64,000 bases of DNA from Cephalotus follicularis (taxonomy: Eukaryota > Streptophyta > Magnoliopsida > Oxalidales > Cephalotaceae). The notes under the pieces were generated by a model. That model did not search any database, was not told the DNA's origin, and saw only the letters and a program-made list of their open reading frames with translations. The stretch lies in the NCBI GenBank assembly GCA_001972305.1, contig BDDD01000916.1, positions 326,109 to 390,108 on the forward strand, in the 5' to 3' direction. This document shows, in pieces, positions 59,268 through 64,000 of the stretch (position 1 is its first letter; the number at the start of each line of letters is the position of its first letter). The position numbers were made by a program, and so were the translations under genes.

Positions 59268-59990
59268 TTTCCTTAGAAGTTCACATTTCACAGAATGGAT
59301 GAATAAGTACATAGTTGTTTGAATTTTTTTTTTAATTCCAAGGTATTAGACATCATAAAGAAAGCAAAGGAACAAGCACCAAATTAGACATCAAAACCAG
59401 GATCAGAAACCAGAACCAGTGTCATGTCAGATAAACAACAACCAGTGTCAGATAAACAACAGACAACAGGTAAATCTTCTCTCCAAATCAGTTTCGATAA
59501 ACTGTCAGTTAAACAATCTAGGTATTTGAAACCATTATATATCAAAACCACTATAGATGGCATACATATTAATAGAGTTCATGTTGATAATGGAACATCT
59601 GTTAATATACTGTCAGTTAAACAATCTATATATGCTAAAAGTATTAGGAAAACAGATTGAAGATCTGTTTCCAACTGATGTATCAGTATGTGGCTTTACT
59701 GGCAAGATTACCAAAGCTAATGTTGTATTTCCAGTAGAAATCAAAGTAGGAAGTAACCCTAAAGCAGTCACTTTCTTTGTGGTGGATGCAACTTGCTCCT
59801 ATAATGTATTATTAGGAAGAGATAGAATACATAAACCTATGTGTACCATTTTCAGCAGTGATAAAAGTTTGCATTTCATAGGATGGATGGATAGGTACGT
59901 ACTTGTGAAATTTTTTTGAATTCTAAGGTATTAGACCATGATCAAGAAAGCGAAGTAACATGCACCAAAATTGTGTCTAAGGTCAGACAC
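59268..59990. repeat. Direct repeats flanking the protease relic
   Basis: A stretch of about 110 bp containing GGATGAATAAGTACATAG...CCAAGGTATTAGAC...AAAGAAAGC at 59,295-59,385 recurs at about 59,880-59,985 (GGATGGATAGGTACGTAC...CTAAGGTATTAGACC...AAGAAAGCG). The relic therefore sits between two copies of part of its own downstream sequence. Confidence 0.6.
59424..59905 (+). pseudogene. Gypsy aspartic protease relic
   Basis: Two overlapping frames give KPLYIKTTIDGIHINRVHVD then NGTSVNIL (retropepsin active-site region, D-N-G in place of D-G-G or D-T-G), and after a frameshift near 59,640 FTGKITKANVVFPVEIKVGS and YNVLLGRDRIHKPMC. This order fits the protease of Tat/Athila-type gypsy elements. 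No gag, RT or LTR accompanies it. It lies just beyond the 3' end of the CYSTM gene, which reads toward it from the other strand. Confidence 0.7.
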
Positions 59991-59999
59991 ATTAAAGGA

Positions 60000-62117
60000 C
60001 TAGAAGCAGCAGCACTCCTCCAACACACAACAGCAACAAAGTGCAGCCAAACTGCATAAGCAAGAATGAAAAGAAATTAGAAGAAAACTAGGATATAAAA
60101 ACATTTGGATGATGAAATTGTTGATCATCCAAAGAACAATATCTTGTGCGAGTATTAAGCCACTAAACAACGAAGAAAACCACATCTGCGTATGATCAAT
60201 AATTATATTGGACACTCTAGAAGTGGAACTCAATTGGATCAAGAGTTTGTTAATTAATAGTCCAGCCATCTGTCTTTCCTTTTCTAATGGTATTCTAGCA
60301 ACATTATCCATGTTCAAAATATAATCATTGTCTATTAATTTCCCTTCCCCCTTCAATCCAGGTCCTCCTGGTTCAGATGAACAAGGAATGACCCAAACCT
60401 ATTGTTTAAACTCAATCTGCAATCATGTTTCTCAAGCTACACTCTTATATTACAATGCTCACTTATCACAGGATATCCAGAAGTAGTTTCCATGATTTAT
60501 CAAGACTTTTCGTCCTCTAATTTCTGCTATGCTGCAAAAAAAACCTGTCCAAAATATAAGTCACCAAATTCTGGTCATTATGCATAGCTTAATACATCCC
60601 AGAAAGAAAAATTCAATGAAGGAGGGCAGAAAACAGAAAAATATTGCTCTAGCCTATCTCTTGTATAGAAAGTTTCGTGTTGATAAAGAAATAGTAAGCT
60701 TGATGAATGAGTGTTTTCGCTGGAAATCACAGCGAAGATCGTTATGTACGAATGAGCTGATTGCTTTAATATCTAACTTCATCCAAGATTATTTGAAAGT
60801 AATTCTAATTGCAGTAGTAGAGGTCTCCATATAGACAAACTTTCTCATGCTCACTATATACAAAAAACAGAAGATTTGTAATTTTGGAAACAAAACATTA
60901 TTATACTACATCAAGAATCATATTTGGTTTTAATGATTAATAATAAAATTAAGATTTAATCATTAAATAAAGGAATAAAAATGATTGATAATTATTCATA
61001 AAATTAAAATAAAATCCTTAAATTTAATAATTCCCTGTTTAAGCGTGTACTGTATCACGCACATAGTTGAACAAAAAATTACTGATCTCATTATAAATTC
61101 AACATACGGATGATTTAAGAAACGAATTAATATAACATAAAAACTTTGTTTGTTTCCCCAAAAAAAAATTACATTTTCTATCGTTTATTATACAACAATT
61201 AAAAAAATCACTGAAAAACTTCAAAAAAAATAAAAACGTGAAATGCATAAGTTTATCTCTTATTTGAAAAATAAATTTGGTTGTTCTATTTAATATGTTC
61301 CATAAAAAAATTTAAAAAAAAAAGGGGAAAGAAAGACAATTAGAATTAAAGTTGTTATGGAATGCATTGAGTAAACATGTGAATAGAAATAGAATATAAT
61401 TAGGAATAAGAATACAATCAAATGATTGTCTTAAGGTTTTAAAGCTGAATCAAGTTATATAATATATGGATGTAATACTCATCACACAAGTGCATCATAA
61501 ATGCATCACATTAGTCGTTAAAATATTATGGTGTGTTTTAAAATACTATTAATGATATTTAAATTTTTAATAAAATAATTACTAATGATGTTTTGATAAC
61601 TTAGTTGTAAGGTAACCTCAAAGATATATATGTAAGACTGCATTTGGTTATAAGAAGATAAAATAGAGGTACATATATCCTACCAGCCTCTCATGAATGA
61701 GGAGCAGCCAAGGTCATCTTGGTAGACATCCCTTGGAGGAAGAGGAGGCTGTGGTGGTGGAGGGTACCCTTCAAAGAAGTAGCCTTGATACCCAGGTGGT
61801 GGTGGTGGCGGTTGATGAGGGTAACCTGGTGGTGGAGGATATGGAGGTTCATGCCCTGAAATGCATCGTCACTAGATCAATCAGTATATTCTACACTACA
61901 CAATCATAAATACCATGTTGCCAACTATACTAAAAGACTAAGTTCTACAGAAAATTGGCTAAAGAGTTTAATATGTCACAAATTGATCAGTTCCCTCATG
62001 ATATACACAAACCCAACTAATGAACATATTAAAATATTGAAACAGAAGAGGATCAGATTGTGTTCATTAACCTGGTGGGGGCTGGTGAATCTCATGAGAA
62101 ACATGACTGTAACTCAT
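60000..62117 (-). CDS. CYSTM protein (cysteine-rich transmembrane module), three exons
   Basis: Exons on the minus strand are 62,117-62,072, 61,855-61,684 and 60,051-60,000, total 270 nt and 89 residues. Phases agree (1, 2, 0) and both introns (216 and 1,632 bp) have GT-AG ends. The protein starts MSYSHVSHEIHQPPP, continues with Pro/Tyr/Gly repeats (GYPHQPPPPPPGYQGYFFEGY), and ends FMRGCLAALCCCCVLEECCC, the CYSTM signature of a short membrane-anchoring Cys-rich segment. Such proteins are small tail-anchored plasma-membrane proteins linked in other plants to stress responses; a role here is inference. The last exon is too short for ORF finding and was identified from the LAALCCCC motif. The start is the only ATG before the repeat, about 80 nt below a TATA box. 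The gene appears intact. Confidence 0.9.
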
Positions 62118-62195
62118 TGCTTGGGATTCAGATTGTAATTAAAGGGAGAGGAGAAGTGAGTTAGCGTCTCAAGAGAAAGTCGATGTGTAGTGCTG

Positions 62196-62202
62196 CTATA
62201 TA
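62196..62202 (-). promoter_or_regulatory. Putative TATA box of the CYSTM gene
   Basis: TATATAG on the minus strand, about 80 bp upstream of the ATG at 62,117, within GTGTATATAGCAGCAC. Its position fits a short leader. Confidence 0.6.
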
Positions 62203-62259
62203 CACGGGCCAAATGATGTGTATAAAAGAGTGCTCTACAATGTCTGGACGTATAGCATG

Positions 62260-62880
62260 GCATCATCGGTGACCAAAAAGAAGAGACAACTAGTTATCTC
62301 AAAATTTATATTTAATATATCATTAATGTTATAAATCATAAATGACTTACTATCACAAATGAAAGTTATTAAAATATTATTAATGATTGTTTTATTAAAT
62401 ATCAAAATATTATTAATGATGTTTAAAAAACCACTAATGATATTTTGACAATTTACTTTTGATATCATTATAAAATAATGCTATTAACTACCAGTGATAT
62501 GGTACCACAAATAAATTGTCAAAACATGGTTAATAATTTTTTAAACACCATTAGATATGGATTAAGACATCATAAAAAGAATCCTTTAAAAGCATTAAGC
62601 TAGGTTCTTCATCCATTGGAGTCGAAAATCAAACTTGGAGATTGTTATTGGAGATGGATTCTCTGTACAGTACTTCAAATCTTCACATTTAATGAAATAT
62701 AATGATCCAATATTAAGACATTTGACTTGTAAAAAAGTCACGTGTATCATTATTAAACCATTAAATTTTATTGAATAATTCAGATTAAAAATATTATATA
62801 AATACTGTATAAAAAATATTACAAAAGAACCATTTTTCTAGTGTCACCATTTACATCCCACGAAATAAATGTATGGGTAA
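62260..62880. other. AT-rich region with scattered TTAATGATATTTTGA-like repeats
   Basis: Words such as ATTAATGAT, ACTAATGATATTTTGACAA and their complements recur (62,300-62,560), and similar words occur in CYSTM intron 2 (about 61,515-61,610). They could be decayed MITE ends. No gene. Confidence 0.4.
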
Positions 62881-63244
62881 AATACAAAAAACTCCTTGGC
62901 ACTATAACGCGGTAACTCATAACCCCCTATAGTTTTATAAATAACAAATACCCCCTTAAAGTTGATAAACCTGTATAAAATAACCCTTACCTTTAAACAG
63001 ACGTTAAAAACATCAGTTTAACATATACAAAAAGTCGATTTTACCCCTAAACATTATCATAAAAATTAGTCAATTAAATAAAATGGCAGAAAAGAAAAAA
63101 CAACCCTAAGCAGTTCTGTCATTGACTAGCCCTAATACACTGAAATCAAATTCATATCAAAATTCATATGAAATCAAATAAAATGGCAGAGAAGAAAAAA
63201 CGACCCTAAGCAGCTCTGCGGGCTTCTCTCAACTGAATTGAAAC
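62881..63244. repeat. Repeat-like block with a 44-bp direct repeat
   Basis: The start AAATACAAAAAACTCCTTGG and CAAATACCCCC are of the kind found at ends of some plant DNA transposons. AAATAAAATGGCAGA..AAGAAAAAAC.ACCCTAAGCAG occurs at 63,075-63,118 and again at 63,176-63,219. Its classification is open. Confidence 0.4.
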
Positions 63245-64000
63245 TGTGACATCCGTGTCCTTGTACGGTCTGTGTCTGTGAGCTTACGTGGCTCCTGTCT
63301 GTCTGTCGGTCTGTTAATCTGTTTTCTGGCATTCATGATATGCATCATGGCATTATTTAAATTTTTATGATTTTATTCTGATTGTTTTCTGCATAAGAAA
63401 TAAATTTGTCTTTCCGTAAATTAAATGATATTTTTCTGAAAAGGCTGCTGAATTCGGAAAATAGGCCAAGTGGTATGTCCTAAATATCCGATTTCTGTCC
63501 GTATCGGTTTAATTCTGGACGAAACCCAGTCCGTTTTGAGTTGAATATATATGAGAAATGCAAAAACTTTCTCATTTTTACCTTTCTCTCTCATCTCTCC
63601 CGCTCTCTCTTTTCTCTCTCCCGTCTCTCTCTACTTGCAGCCTTCTGCCGCCGGCGTCAGTGCTGATCTAACGCCGGCGAAGGTACCGGCATGACGTCCC
63701 GAGCAGACCGCACCCTCCCCCGCGCCGGTAACCGCGGCGTTTGTGCCCAGTGAGCACTTCTCTCTCCGCCACTGTTTTCCGTCGTTTCTCCGTCTCCGGT
63801 GACCGTCACTGCAAGGCGAGCCCATATTCGGCATCCTGGCGTCAAGGGGAATCGAACTTGACCAGCCCCAACCCTTGGCGACGTCGGCAGCGCAGATCAA
63901 TGGTGAAATCAACCCCTATCAAATGCATTCGTTCCGGCCATATGCGGCGGCGTCGTGACAAACGCGCCCCATATTCGTGGTCCCCGACCTCCAATGCTCC
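63245..64000 (+). repeat. Start of a probable LTR, cut by the window end
   Basis: TGTGACATCCGTGTCC opens like the LTRs of plant gypsy chromoviruses. After about 350 bp come a TCTCTCTCCC leader-like run and a GC-rich, CG-containing stretch unlike the preceding DNA. The right end and internal genes lie outside the window, so this is tentative. ORFs on the minus strand here look compositional. Confidence 0.45.

Noticed and set aside
61697-61909. 70-residue plus-strand ORF rich in Val and Gly
   Set aside because: It is antisense to the Pro-rich exon 2 of the CYSTM gene.

Overview
The window is nuclear DNA from a dicot-like flowering plant. It is AT-rich, has GT-AG introns, and is dominated by nested LTR retrotransposons plus one CACTA DNA transposon. 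Nothing bacterial, organellar or CRISPR-like is present, and I saw no tRNA or rRNA gene. I cannot name the species.

Layout. (1) About 1.7-8.8 kb holds a decayed Ty1/copia element (Copia I) on the minus strand. It has 398-bp LTRs, a PBS, a PPT and a near-matching target duplication. Inside it sit a Ty3/gypsy leader-gag fragment and a 1.7-kb LTR of a second family, here called family B. (2) About 10.6-16.7 kb holds a gypsy gag/protease relic and two LTRs of a third family (family C) in opposite orientation. One of these, C2, is a clean solo LTR with a 5-bp duplication. (3) About 16.7-20.8 kb holds the body of a second copia element (Copia II) on the plus strand, full of stop codons and truncated at its 3' end. 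(4) About 20.9-33.9 kb is a second family B LTR that was hit twice: by a family C solo LTR (20,970-23,196, duplication TAAGT) and by an 8.9-kb CACTA element (24,775-33,661, duplication TAT).

From about 34 kb onward the DNA is more gene-like. A LAX PANICLE 2-like gene runs from 38,944 to 47,479 in four exons, with a 7.2-kb third intron that carries two hairpin MITE-like elements. A single-exon SAM-domain gene lies on the minus strand at 50,665-51,573. Head-to-head with it, after a 3-kb family C type LTR, is the remnant of a class II tRNA nucleotidyltransferase/poly(A) polymerase-like gene (55,079-58,786). Thirteen exons of it are recognisable, but it has one nonsense codon, two frameshifts and no visible first exon. 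A three-exon CYSTM gene (cysteine-rich transmembrane module, 89 aa) lies on the minus strand at 60,000-62,117 beside a gypsy protease relic. The window ends in the start of another GC-rich LTR-like sequence.

The genes do not form a pathway. The most notable features are the family C LTRs, which carry different minisatellites at two comparable positions plus a partly covarying hairpin; a GTCGAC palindrome array that recurs in several repeat families; and the spliced genes and pseudogene, which are invisible to single-ORF reading. Boundaries without stated duplications are approximate, and all similarity statements are by eye.
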